Positions 6,838 through 15,505 of a stretch of DNA of 19,702 bases are shown here, piece by piece. Position numbers and translations under genes: made by a program. A model generated the notes under the pieces. It worked only from the letters and a program-made list of their open reading frames with translations, made no database searches and was not told the DNA's origin. This DNA is from an uncultured Streptococcus sp. (GTDB lineage Bacteria; Bacillota; Bacilli; Lactobacillales; Streptococcaceae): positions 1 through 19,702 of the forward strand of contig NZ_CAJPNR010000040.1 of the NCBI RefSeq assembly GCF_905372115.1. The letters run 5' to 3'. Position 1 is the first letter of the stretch, and each line of letters starts with the position of its first letter.

Positions 6838-8121
6838 ATGAAACAATCAGGCTTTAGACTCTTTTTATTGATTTGGATAGGAAGCCTCATTTCAGAAATC
6901 GGCTCTGGTATGACTTCTTTCGCTTTGGGTGTTTATATCTTCCAGCTGACCGGTTTGGTTTCTGTTTCTTCTTTTGTTACCCTTTGTGCTTTTCTACCCG
7001 GTCTTTTGGTTACTCCTCTGGCTGGAATTCTGGCAGATCGCTATGACCGAAGATTGCTGATGGCTCTGGGAGATGGTCTGTCAGGCTTAGGAGTTCTCTG
7101 GATTTACTTTAGTCTGAAGAATCCTGCTTTGATTTTTATCTGTATCGGAGCTGCCATTAGCTCGCTCTTTTCAGCCTTGGTCAATCCAGCCTTTCGAGCT
7201 ACAATTTCCGACTTGCTACCGGAGGATCAGTTATCAAAAGCAACCGGTTTGTCCCAGATTAATGGCATTGCCCGCTATCTGATTTCACCAGCCTTGGCTG
7301 GAATGATTTTGGCGAATGGACATATCAGCACGATTCTGTTGCTGGATTTTTCGACCATTTTCGTGACAGTAGCCTGCACCTTGCTCGCTCGTAGGGCCAT
7401 TGATTCGCAAGTTTATAGCAGTGATAGTCGTTTCTGGGCTGATTTCCTTAAAGGTTTTCAAATCGTCTATGGAAAAAAAGGCATCTGGTTTTTAGTCTTA
7501 GCTGGAACAGGCTTTTCCTTCTTTTTGGGAACAGTCCAAATCCTGCTTTCTCCCTTGGTGCTGGCTTTCGCAGATGCCAAAACAGTCGGCTGGGTCATGA
7601 CCATCTCCAGCAGCGGGATGCTGATAGGAGGCTTAGTTCTGGGGATATTTGCTATCAAAAAACACTTCCATCGTATGCTCTGTCTCTCACTATTTCTACT
7701 GGGACTCTTCATGGTTGGGCTGGGAATGAAGGAAAACTTCATCTGGATTTGCAGCTTTGGCTTTCTCCTCTTTGCTGCCCTACCTTTCGCCAATACAGCC
7801 ATTGACTATCTGGTCCGCATCAATATTAACAAAGCCGATCAAGGCAAGGTCTGGGGGACCATCGGGATTATTTCTCAGCTGGGCTATGTGCTAGCTTATG
7901 CCGGCATGGGTTGGGTCGCGGATACTCTTTTCAAGCCATCACTGACTTACTTTGGCTGGCTGGCAAATTCTGTCGGAAAAATCATCGGTGTTGGCGGAGG
8001 CAGAGGCTACGGTCTGCTCTTTATCCTATCCGGTATCTCTATCAGCATCGGTGCTTATCTGCTCTCCCGAGCACGTTCAGTAAAGGAGCTGGAATATGTT
8101 TCAACGCTTGATAAAAAATGA
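6838..8121 (+). CDS. MFS transporter, efflux type
   Basis: The 427-residue, highly hydrophobic protein fits 12 membrane segments. The loop between segments 2 and 3 carries the MFS motif GILADRYDRR (63-72). The general character (Mef/MFS_3-like, with segments such as GSGMTSFALGVYIFQLTG) suggests a proton-driven drug or metabolite exporter, but no substrate-specific signature is visible. It follows tetR by 61 bp with an AGGAGG ribosome binding site. Its last 26 bases overlap the start of the ABC permease, so the two are translationally coupled. Pairing with an ABC exporter under one TetR regulator is noteworthy. Confidence 0.92.
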   Translation: MKQSGFRLFLLIWIGSLISEIGSGMTSFALGVYIFQLTGLVSVSSFVTLCAFLPGLLVTPLAGILADRYDRRLLMALGDGLSGLGVLWIYFSLKNPALIFICIGAAISSLFSALVNPAFRATISDLLPEDQLSKATGLSQINGIARYLISPALAGMILANGHISTILLLDFSTIFVTVACTLLARRAIDSQVYSSDSRFWADFLKGFQIVYGKKGIWFLVLAGTGFSFFLGTVQILLSPLVLAFADAKTVGWVMTISSSGMLIGGLVLGIFAIKKHFHRMLCLSLFLLGLFMVGLGMKENFIWICSFGFLLFAALPFANTAIDYLVRININKADQGKVWGTIGIISQLGYVLAYAGMGWVADTLFKPSLTYFGWLANSVGKIIGVGGGRGYGLLFILSGISISIGAYLLSRARSVKELEYVSTLDKK

Positions 8122-10432
8122 TTTAAAAGAAAACAAAGTCAGCATGCTAGTCATCGGGCTTTTCCTGCTTCTGACTCTGACTCTGAGCTTTGCAGCCACT
8201 CGCCTGACCGTTAGTCTCACTAGCTCGATTGAGCGCTTTGTGGAAACAGCTAAAAGTCCTCACCTGCTACAGATGCACAGCGGAAGCGTCGACCGAAAAC
8301 GGCTGCAAAACTTTGTCCAGCAGCATCCGGAAATTGCCTCTTGGCAGCTGACAGACTTTGTCAATGTGGAAGGGTCAGCCATACACATCAATGGGCAGGG
8401 CTCACTTCAGGACAGCTCCCAGGATAATGGCTTTTCCAGTCAGAACCAAAACTTTGACTTTCTGCTAGATCAGAATAACCAGCCAGCCCAGCCTCGACCA
8501 GGGCAAGTTTATATCCCCCTTTATTATTACAATAGCGGAAAAATCAAAATCGGTGACCAAATAAAGGTCGGCAAGCTACAGCTGACTGTCCAGGGCTTTA
8601 TCCGAGATGCCCAGATGAATGCCGGTCTAGTCTCTTCCAAGCGTTTCCTCATCTCGCAGACTGATTTGCAGACTCTGAAAAAAGAAACATTTGCATCTAA
8701 TGAGAAGCTGATTGCCTTTCGAGTGCATAAGCTTAGCCAAATCTCAGCTATCGAGCAAGCCTATAAAAATGCAGAGCTTGAGTCCAATGGACCGCCTATG
8801 ATTACCTATCCGACTATCAAGATGATTAACGGCTTCAATGATGCTCTAGTCATCCTAGTCATGGGGCTGCTGGTTGTGGCTATCATTAGCATCACCTTTC
8901 TCTGCATGCGCTTTGCCCTCTTGACCAAAATTCAAGAAGAACTGCAGCAGATTGCAGTTATGAAGGTGATGGGACTGCCCCAAAGCTTTATCAGCAGGGT
9001 CTACCTGACCAAGTATTATTTCTGCCTAGCTCTAGCAACCATCGCAGGCTGGGGACTATCCTTTTCTCTAAGTGCTCCTTTTAAAAAGCAGATGGCACTG
9101 TCTATGGGGCAAAGTCCGACGCCCTTCTATAGCTATCTTCTGGAAATGCTAGTAGCTCTGTTGCTCTGTCTCTTGGTCTTCTGGCTGACTGCCCGTCCTC
9201 TCAGCTCCTTTAAGAAAATGACACCCGGCCAAGCTCTAAGATTAGCTTCTTCCAACAGTCTGACCGAGACGCGTTCTACTCCGAAAATGGGATTACCAAC
9301 TATCCCCCTCTTAGACAGACCCTATTTAGCTCTGAAAACGATTCTGAATCATAAAAAACTCTATTTGACTATCTTGCTCATTGTCAGTCTGATTAGCCTA
9401 CTTATCCTGCTGCCAGCCAGTCTCTACAGTACTGTGATGGACAAAAATTTCATTCAGTATATGGGAGCTGGTCAGTCAGATGTGCTGGTTGATATTTCTC
9501 AGACTGATGATATCGATACCAAGGCTGCCCAGCTTCTGAAAGAACTGCAGGCAGACAAGGATATCGCAGAGATTAATCAGTACCAGAGCCAGAATTTCTC
9601 CTATCAAGACCAGCAAGGTCAAACACAGCAGTTGCGGGTAACTTTGGGAAACCATGCAGGATTTCCAGTCAAATACAGCCAAGGCCGCTATCCTAAAAAC
9701 GAGCATGAAATTGCCCTCTCCAAGCTTAAGGCAGAAGAGCTCAAGCTAAAAGTAGGAGACAGCTTGACCTTGACAGTAGACGGTCAAGCCAGAAAACTAA
9801 AAGTAGTCGGTATCTACTCAGACCTGACCTACGGCGGCAAGACCGCCAAGGCTGTCTTTGTGACAAAGCAAGCGCAAACACTCAATAGTCTGACGACCAT
9901 CCGTCTTAAAGATGCTAGCAACAAAGCTCAAAAAATCAACGAATGGAAAAAACGCTATTCTAACTATAAATTAACCGATGTAGAAGACTTTTTCCATCAG
10001 ACTTTTGATGACACGCTAGCCATGCTCCGCCTGATTCAGACCAGTGTTTTCTGGACAGGGCTCGGCATTGTCTTCATCCTTATGACTCTCTTTGTCTATA
10101 TGATTTTCACCAATGACCAAGCTGACTTGGCACTTTATCGGATGCTGGGATTTGGCAGTGAACGACTCAGGAGCCACTACCTGCTCGCTGTCTGCTTCAT
10201 CTTGATGCTGGCTTTGGCAATAGCCGACCTGCTGCTCCTTAGTCTAGGGCAAGAAGTCTGCAGTCTGCTGCTCAGCAGCTTCGGTATCAGCAAACTCCAG
10301 CTCATCATCAATAAGTCCCTTACTTTTCTATGGACACCGCTGGCTCTGCTTCTTAGCGGACTTACAGCAGCACACATCAGTCTCCGAGCTCTGAACAAGC
10401 TGGAAATTGGACGCTATCTCAAGGAACATTAA
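8096..10432 (+). CDS. ABC exporter permease with two FtsX modules
   Basis: The 778-residue protein repeats the FtsX/MacB-like plan: one membrane segment (about 15-35), a soluble extracytoplasmic domain (36-245), three segments (about 250-275, 300-325, 342-366), then a second copy with a segment at 425-450, a soluble domain (451-645) and three segments (about 652-675, 696-730, 748-770). This is the 8-helix, two-module type of Gram-positive permease, acting as a full permease or homodimer with a separate ATPase. Known relatives export peptides, lipids or antibiotics, or work in resistance sensing. The start overlaps the MFS gene; AAGGAG lies seven bases upstream of the ATG. The substrate is unknown. 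Confidence 0.92.
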   Translation: MFQRLIKNDLKENKVSMLVIGLFLLLTLTLSFAATRLTVSLTSSIERFVETAKSPHLLQMHSGSVDRKRLQNFVQQHPEIASWQLTDFVNVEGSAIHINGQGSLQDSSQDNGFSSQNQNFDFLLDQNNQPAQPRPGQVYIPLYYYNSGKIKIGDQIKVGKLQLTVQGFIRDAQMNAGLVSSKRFLISQTDLQTLKKETFASNEKLIAFRVHKLSQISAIEQAYKNAELESNGPPMITYPTIKMINGFNDALVILVMGLLVVAIISITFLCMRFALLTKIQEELQQIAVMKVMGLPQSFISRVYLTKYYFCLALATIAGWGLSFSLSAPFKKQMALSMGQSPTPFYSYLLEMLVALLLCLLVFWLTARPLSSFKKMTPGQALRLASSNSLTETRSTPKMGLPTIPLLDRPYLALKTILNHKKLYLTILLIVSLISLLILLPASLYSTVMDKNFIQYMGAGQSDVLVDISQTDDIDTKAAQLLKELQADKDIAEINQYQSQNFSYQDQQGQTQQLRVTLGNHAGFPVKYSQGRYPKNEHEIALSKLKAEELKLKVGDSLTLTVDGQARKLKVVGIYSDLTYGGKTAKAVFVTKQAQTLNSLTTIRLKDASNKAQKINEWKKRYSNYKLTDVEDFFHQTFDDTLAMLRLIQTSVFWTGLGIVFILMTLFVYMIFTNDQADLALYRMLGFGSERLRSHYLLAVCFILMLALAIADLLLLSLGQEVCSLLLSSFGISKLQLIINKSLTFLWTPLALLLSGLTAAHISLRALNKLEIGRYLKEH

Positions 10433-10489
10433 TCTTAAGCAGATAGCTTTCGAGCGCTTAGCATTTATTTTACATCCGAGGAGAAGCCT

Positions 10490-11230
10490 ATGTTATTAGA
10501 AGCACATAACCTCAGCAAAAGCTATCAGGAAAATCAGGAGCCCATTCTCCGTGATTTGTCGCTGGAGATTGAAAGCGGCCAATTCATCGCCATCATGGGG
10601 CCGTCTGGTTGCGGGAAATCCACTCTTCTCAATCTTCTATCCACTATTGACAGACCTGACCAAGGACAGATTCTTTACCAGGGACAGGACTTGCTAGCCA
10701 TGAAAGATAAAGACTTAGACCGCCTTCGCAGAGAGGCTTTCGGCTTTGTCTTCCAGCAGGCAACCTTCCTGAAAAATCTCAATATCCTAGACAATATCTG
10801 TCTACCGAGTATCATTGGTAAGAAAAGCAATGAGCGAAAGGCAGCCTACGAAAGAGCCAAGGAATTAATGGCTCTGACTGGGATTAAGGACATTGCTCAC
10901 CGCTCTATCCATCAGGTATCGGGCGGCCAAATCCAGCGAGCCGGCATCTGCCGCTCTCTCATGAACCATCCTCGAATCATTTTTGCTGATGAGCCGACTG
11001 GAGCACTCAACTCTCAGGCTAGCCGTCAAGCTATGGAGCTCATGCAGCACTTCCACCAGCAGGGTGCAAGTATTCTCCTAGTGACGCACGATGCCAGCGT
11101 GGCTACCTATGCAGACAAGGTGCTGCTTATTTTTGATGGTAAGATAGAGAAAGAAGTTCTCTTTGACCCAGCTGCTAATCAGGATCGGCGCCAGCTGCTC
11201 TTGGCGGAGCTCAATCAGATTGGCATATAA
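10490..11230 (+). CDS. ABC exporter ATP-binding protein (MacB/LolD type)
   Basis: The 246-residue ATPase has Walker A GPSGCGKST (37-45), the Q-loop in FVFQQ (86-90), signature SGGQIQR (144-150), Walker B IIFADEPTG (163-171) and the switch His in LVTHD (about 200), so it should be active. It is the partner of the preceding permease: the gap is 57 bp and GAGGAG precedes the start. The family couples ATP hydrolysis to conformational change in FtsX-like permeases on the cytoplasmic face of the membrane. A terminator six bases downstream closes the operon. Confidence 0.95.
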   Translation: MLLEAHNLSKSYQENQEPILRDLSLEIESGQFIAIMGPSGCGKSTLLNLLSTIDRPDQGQILYQGQDLLAMKDKDLDRLRREAFGFVFQQATFLKNLNILDNICLPSIIGKKSNERKAAYERAKELMALTGIKDIAHRSIHQVSGGQIQRAGICRSLMNHPRIIFADEPTGALNSQASRQAMELMQHFHQQGASILLVTHDASVATYADKVLLIFDGKIEKEVLFDPAANQDRRQLLLAELNQIGI

Positions 11231-11235
11231 GAAAA

Positions 11236-11270
11236 GAGGCCCTTCGGCAGAATGCTGGGGTCTCCTTTTT
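11236..11270 (+). terminator. Terminator of the tetR exporter operon
   Basis: An 8-bp stem (GAGGCCCT at 11236-11243 with GGGGTCTC at 11257-11264, including two G-U pairs) and an inner CAG/CTG stem are followed by TTTTT. Confidence 0.8.
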
Positions 11271-11271
11271 A

Positions 11272-11280
11272 TGATATAAT
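11272..11280 (+). promoter_or_regulatory. Extended -10 promoter of rsmG
   Basis: TGATATAAT, a perfect -10 with TGn extension, begins two bases after the terminator T-run and 40 bp before the rsmG ATG. No good -35 is visible at 17 bp. Confidence 0.6.
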
Positions 11281-11311
11281 AGGATGAATACTGACAGATA
11301 AGGATGAAACT

Positions 11312-12025
11312 ATGACACCGCAAGAATTTTACCAGCTATTGAGCCAGCAGGGAATCGAGCTGACCGACCGCCAGAAAGATCAGTTTGAGCGTTATTTTGA
11401 ACTCTTGGTCGAATGGAATGAAAAAATCAATTTAACAGCTATCACTGAGAAAAACGAAGTCTATCTCAAGCATTTCTATGATTCAATTGCCCCCGTTTTG
11501 CAAGGCCTGATTGATAATCAAGAGCTCAAGCTGCTGGATATCGGAGCCGGTGCTGGCTTTCCTAGCCTCCCTATGAAAATTATCTATCCTCAGCTTGATG
11601 TGACTATCATTGACTCGCTCAACAAACGAATCAACTTTCTCAAACTGCTGGCAGAGGAGCTCGAGCTGGACAAGGTTCACTTCTACCACGGCCGTGCAGA
11701 AGACTTTGCTCAGGACAAGGCTTTTCGGGCTCAATTTGACCTGGTCACTGCTCGTGCGGTTGCTCGGATGCAGGTTCTGTCTGAGCTGACCATTCCCTAT
11801 CTAAAAGTGGGTGGCAAGCTCCTAGCGCTCAAGGCTTCAAATGCTCCAGAAGAACTGGAAGAAGCAAAAAATGCCCTCAACTTACTCTTTAGCAAGGTCC
11901 GAGACAACCTCAGCTATGCCCTACCAAACGGGGACCCCCGCTTTATCACAATGGTGGAAAAAAAGAAAGAAACACCCAACAAATACCCCCGTAAAGCCGG
12001 TATGCCAAACAAAAGACCATTATAA
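11312..12025 (+). CDS. rsmG: 16S rRNA (guanine-N7) methyltransferase RsmG
   Basis: The enzyme methylates N7 of a conserved guanine in the 530 loop of 16S rRNA (G527 in E. coli) using S-adenosylmethionine; loss gives low-level streptomycin resistance in several bacteria. The 237-residue length is normal for streptococci. Visible are WNEKINLTAI (35-44), KHFYDS (53-58), the SAM-binding loop DIGAGAGFP (76-84), and RAVARM (148-153). It has its own extended -10 promoter after the exporter terminator, AAGGA upstream of the ATG, and a terminator after the stop, so it is a single-gene unit. The older name is gidB. Confidence 0.97.
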   Translation: MTPQEFYQLLSQQGIELTDRQKDQFERYFELLVEWNEKINLTAITEKNEVYLKHFYDSIAPVLQGLIDNQELKLLDIGAGAGFPSLPMKIIYPQLDVTIIDSLNKRINFLKLLAEELELDKVHFYHGRAEDFAQDKAFRAQFDLVTARAVARMQVLSELTIPYLKVGGKLLALKASNAPEELEEAKNALNLLFSKVRDNLSYALPNGDPRFITMVEKKKETPNKYPRKAGMPNKRPL

Positions 12026-12030
12026 GAAGA

Positions 12031-12062
12031 AAAGCAAGCAATTCAGTAATTGCCTGCTTTTT
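12031..12062 (+). terminator. Bidirectional terminator between rsmG and the CPBP gene
   Basis: GCAATT (12038-12043) pairs with AATTGC (12048-12053) around a CAGT loop. An outer GCA/TGC and AAA/TTT extension follows after one mismatch, with a T-run after it. The minus strand also ends in a T-rich tract, so it can serve the converging operon too. Confidence 0.85.
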
Positions 12063-12110
12063 AAATGCTTCGTTGAGATAAGTCGAAAAGAAAACTGAGG
12101 TATAAAGAAC

Positions 12111-12962
12111 TCAATGGCGCGACCGCTTTCTTATTTGATAGTAGATCAAGAGAACTAAAAATGACAAGGTCTGAGCCACGGTGATTCGAAGACTAAGTAG
12201 CTGATCCGTTCCGTTTTTTGATAGGACATGAAGCAGATTAACCACCGTGTTATTAACAAAATGAACAGCCATGCCCATATAGAGACTGCCCGTCATCTTA
12301 GCCATAAGAGCAAATTGAAGACCAATCAGAAAACTAGTGAGAACTAAGATCAAACTATTAATCCAGAAGCCTGTCAAGCTCATTTCCCCATCAAGCAAAC
12401 TTCTGAAGGGTGCCATGATATGCCAGAAACCAAAAAGGAGACTGGAAAAAAGAGCTGCTTTTATAAAGCTGTATTTTCTTTCAAAAACTTTTTGAAAGAG
12501 TCCACGGAAGATTCCTTCTTCCATGAGGACATTGATGAGATTGCCTGCCAGACAGATCAATAGAAAAAGAAGGCCCCTCTGCTGGCCGATATTGCCATTG
12601 ATTGAATAAGCAGATACATAGAAATCAAGCCCCAGAAAATTTCCTCGACTCAGCAACACAGCGATTTCTACCAGATAAGCTAAAGCAAAAAATAAAATTC
12701 CCCAGATTAGACCTAGACTAACACGACGGAACAAGTTTTTTGTCCCCAAGCCAATTTGTTTGAAATTCAGGCCGTAAAAACGCAAAGCTGGAACCAGGAG
12801 TACCAGTCCTAGGAGTTTGTGGACAAAAGATTCTCCCCAAAATGTCTGATCCGTCCTCAAAATCATGTATTCTGCAATCCGCAGAATACAGCAAACCAAA
12901 TAAATAATCAAAACAACTTGAATCTGTCGGACATATTGGTCTTTAATTCTTTTTATTTTCAT
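12111..12962 (-). CDS. CPBP-family intramembrane metalloprotease
   Basis: The 283-residue protein has about eight hydrophobic segments and the three CPBP (Abi/Rce1-like) motifs: EEGIFR (148-153), FGFWH (177-181) and HFVNN (234-238), which supply the glutamates and histidines expected for catalysis. Relatives include CAAX-processing enzymes and bacteriocin self-immunity proteins. The gene is 19 bp downstream of ecfT and is the last gene of the phosphorylase-ECF operon. No bacteriocin gene is nearby, so immunity is not supported here. The ribosome binding site is a GGGG about eleven bases upstream, spaced rather far. Confidence 0.9.
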   Translation of the reverse strand: MKIKRIKDQYVRQIQVVLIIYLVCCILRIAEYMILRTDQTFWGESFVHKLLGLVLLVPALRFYGLNFKQIGLGTKNLFRRVSLGLIWGILFFALAYLVEIAVLLSRGNFLGLDFYVSAYSINGNIGQQRGLLFLLICLAGNLINVLMEEGIFRGLFQKVFERKYSFIKAALFSSLLFGFWHIMAPFRSLLDGEMSLTGFWINSLILVLTSFLIGLQFALMAKMTGSLYMGMAVHFVNNTVVNLLHVLSKNGTDQLLSLRITVAQTLSFLVLLIYYQIRKRSRH

Positions 12963-12981
12963 ACTTTCTTATTCCCCTTTC

Positions 12982-13818
12982 CTACCTCCACGGGTTATAA
13001 AAGCGGCCGTGATTGACAGCGAAGAGTACAAAGCAAAGCAATAGAAAGGCGACTGCCAGTGTCAGCACCAGCATATCTCGTTTGCTTAGAGCCTGATAGG
13101 TATACCAAGTCCGTTTTTTATTCTTGCCGAAACGGCGCAGTTCCATGGCGGTGGCAATGGTGTTGATACGCTCTAGTGAGCTGAAAATCAGCGGAATGAT
13201 AATCTGCAGATTTCCCTTTACGCGCTGAGCCAGTTTGGCTTTCTTGGATAATTCCTGCCCGCGCGCTTCCTGAGACATCCTGATGAGGAAAAATTCTTCC
13301 TGCAAATCTGGAATATAGCGGAGCGTCAGACTGACCGCGTAAGCAATTTTATAGGAAATACCAAGCTGATGCAGGCTGGAAGCAAACTGACTGGGATGGG
13401 TTGTCATGAGGAAAATCACTGCCAGAGGTATGGTCGAAACATACTTGAGCAGGAGATTAAAGAGGTAGAACAGCTCCTGAGCTGTTAGATTATAAGCTCC
13501 CCATCCGGTCCAGAGGACATCTTTGGCTCCATAGATATCGACACCATACTGAGGGGCAAAAAGATAGACCATCACTAAATTAAGAGCAGCAAAGGATGCC
13601 GCAAAGACTAAAACAAATGAAATGTCTCGGATGCGGATATGGGACAGCCGAAAGAGGCAGAGAGACAGCAGGGCTAGCCCCAGCAAAAAGCGAGTATCAT
13701 AGCTAATCATGGCTGCCACTGATACCAGAACGAAGAAGAGCATCTTGCTGGCACCGGACAGACCATGAAGAAACGTCTCGCCTGCATGGTAGCCGATTAA
13801 TTTTCGCTGATTAAGCAT
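12982..13818 (-). CDS. ecfT-like: ECF transporter transmembrane component (EcfT)
   Basis: EcfT is the membrane scaffold that links the ECF ATPases to a vitamin-binding S component. The 278-residue protein has about five to six hydrophobic segments and the coupling-helix region with the expected first motif SQEARGQ (182-188). The second motif reads AMELRRFG (224-231), with Arg-Arg where an Arg-Gly pair is usual in this family (from memory, not aligned). The GKNKKRTWY stretch after it fits the YkoC-like group. The start overlaps the ATPase stop by 8 bp, indicating coupling. No S component is encoded beside it. Confidence 0.92.
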   Translation of the reverse strand: MLNQRKLIGYHAGETFLHGLSGASKMLFFVLVSVAAMISYDTRFLLGLALLSLCLFRLSHIRIRDISFVLVFAASFAALNLVMVYLFAPQYGVDIYGAKDVLWTGWGAYNLTAQELFYLFNLLLKYVSTIPLAVIFLMTTHPSQFASSLHQLGISYKIAYAVSLTLRYIPDLQEEFFLIRMSQEARGQELSKKAKLAQRVKGNLQIIIPLIFSSLERINTIATAMELRRFGKNKKRTWYTYQALSKRDMLVLTLAVAFLLLCFVLFAVNHGRFYNPWR

Positions 13819-15496
13819 GCTTGTTCTCCTTTTCTCTCATATAAAACTCGGTCAAAGCCAGAGGGTCGGCACCAATCTTCTCAGCCAGAGCAAAGATTGA
13901 CGTTTCCTTTAGATGAGCCGCCGCAATCAACTTCTGATCTGTCAGCACCTGCGCAGGCGCCTTATCGGCTAAAATCTGACCATCCACCACAACCACTGCC
14001 CGATCTGAGTAATCCAGCATCAGCTGCATATCGTGCGTAATCATGATAATGGTATGTCCCTGCTGATTGAGCTCGTCCAGAAAGTCCATCATCTCGGTAT
14101 AATGGCGTTGGTCCTGGCCAGCTGTCGGCTCATCCAAGAGGATAATCTCAGGATTTAACACCAAGATAGACGCAATCGTCACCCGCTTCTTCTGGCCGAA
14201 AGACAGGGCCGAAATCGGCCAACTACGGAATTCATAGAGTCCACAGGTTTTGAGAGCCGCATGGACTCGCTCTTCGATTTCAGATTCTTCCAGTCCGCGC
14301 AAGCGCAAGCCTAAAGCCACTTCATCAAAAATCATGGCTGCCGAAATCATCTGATTGGGATTCTGCAGGACATAGCCAATCCGCTCTGCTCGCTCCTTGA
14401 TGGAGTCTCCTTTGATATCCTGACCCTGCCAGCTATAGCTCCCCTCAGTCTCGATAAACTGACAGAGGGCCTTGGCCAGGGTTGACTTACCAGCTCCATT
14501 TTTACCAACGATAGCTATCCGCTCACCCTTGAAAACCTTCAGGCTCATATCCTGCAGAATAGGCTTGCCGCCGCTCTGGTAAGCAAAGGAAACATGATCC
14601 AGTTCCAGCAAGGGATCCTGAGGCCCTTTGTCAGAGTCAGACCAATCCCTGCCCTCAAAGGTCACATCTGCCAGCTGCAGCTGATCCAAGCGGGACAATC
14701 CTTCCACCTTTTCTACATCAAAGCCTAGCTGGCGCAGGGTCGTAATGTAGAGCGGCTCGCGGATTCCATTTTCAGCTAGCAGCTGAGTTTTGAGCAGGTC
14801 ATCCGGCTGTCCATCAAAGAGAATGCGTCCGTCATTGACAAGCACTAGTCTGTCTACCGGTCTGTAAAGAACATCTTCCAAACGGTGTTCGATAATCAGA
14901 GTTGTCGTTGCCGTCTCCCGATGAAGCTGGTCAATCAAATAAATGGTATCCTGACCTGACTTGGGATCCAGATTTGCCAAGGGCTCGTCAAAGAGCAGAA
15001 TAGGACTCTCGTCAATCAAAACCCCAGCCAGACTGACGCGCTGCTTTTGACCGCCTGATAGATCCTGGGGACGATGCTGCAAAAGCTCCGCTAAATCCAG
15101 CTTCTCTGACCAGGTTTTGACTTTTTCGCGCATAAGCGACAGCTCCATCACATCATTTTCCAGCGCAAAGGCCAAATCTTCTGCTACGCTAAGCCCGATA
15201 AACTGGCCATCCGTGTCCTGCAAAACCGTGCTGACAAGATTAGACTTATCATAAATGCTGGATTCAAAGGCTGGCTGCCCCTTAATCAAGAGCTGACCAC
15301 TGGCCTCACCTTTATAAATGTTGGGGATAATCCCATTGAGGCACTGACCCAGCGTTGACTTACCAGAGCCAGATGGACCGACAATCAGAACCTTCTCCCC
15401 CTCGTAAATAGTCAGATTGATCTGCTTCAGGGTTGGTTCAGACTGGGCCTGATATTGAAAGCTAAAGTCTTCAAATTGGATAATTGGTTTTTTCAT
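13811..15496 (-). CDS. ECF transporter ATPase with two fused nucleotide-binding domains
   Basis: Both EcfA-like ATPase domains lie in one 561-residue chain, as in YkoD-type systems. Domain 1 has Walker A GPSGSGKST (40-48), signature LSGGQKQR (146-153), Walker B ILLFDEP (166-172) and switch His in IIEHR. Domain 2 has Walker A GKNGAGKST (331-339), signature LSFGQKKR (431-438), Walker B IILLDEP (451-457) and ITHD. A low-similarity linker spans about 240-295. Both sites look intact. The gene is 9 bp after the phosphorylase gene and overlaps ecfT. Fused ATPases usually belong to dedicated (group I) ECF transporters, which makes the missing S component notable. Confidence 0.95.
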   Translation of the reverse strand: MKKPIIQFEDFSFQYQAQSEPTLKQINLTIYEGEKVLIVGPSGSGKSTLGQCLNGIIPNIYKGEASGQLLIKGQPAFESSIYDKSNLVSTVLQDTDGQFIGLSVAEDLAFALENDVMELSLMREKVKTWSEKLDLAELLQHRPQDLSGGQKQRVSLAGVLIDESPILLFDEPLANLDPKSGQDTIYLIDQLHRETATTTLIIEHRLEDVLYRPVDRLVLVNDGRILFDGQPDDLLKTQLLAENGIREPLYITTLRQLGFDVEKVEGLSRLDQLQLADVTFEGRDWSDSDKGPQDPLLELDHVSFAYQSGGKPILQDMSLKVFKGERIAIVGKNGAGKSTLAKALCQFIETEGSYSWQGQDIKGDSIKERAERIGYVLQNPNQMISAAMIFDEVALGLRLRGLEESEIEERVHAALKTCGLYEFRSWPISALSFGQKKRVTIASILVLNPEIILLDEPTAGQDQRHYTEMMDFLDELNQQGHTIIMITHDMQLMLDYSDRAVVVVDGQILADKAPAQVLTDQKLIAAAHLKETSIFALAEKIGADPLALTEFYMREKENKHA

Positions 15497-15505
15497 CTTA
15501 TTTCT

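Noticed and set aside
7467..7802. 111-codon minus-strand ORF opposite the MFS gene
   Set aside because: It is antisense to a well-supported coding region and its lysine/proline-rich translation resembles no protein family.
12111..12962. CPBP protein as bacteriocin immunity protein
   Set aside because: No bacteriocin precursor, double-glycine leader or bacteriocin exporter is nearby; the gene is part of the phosphorylase-ECF operon.
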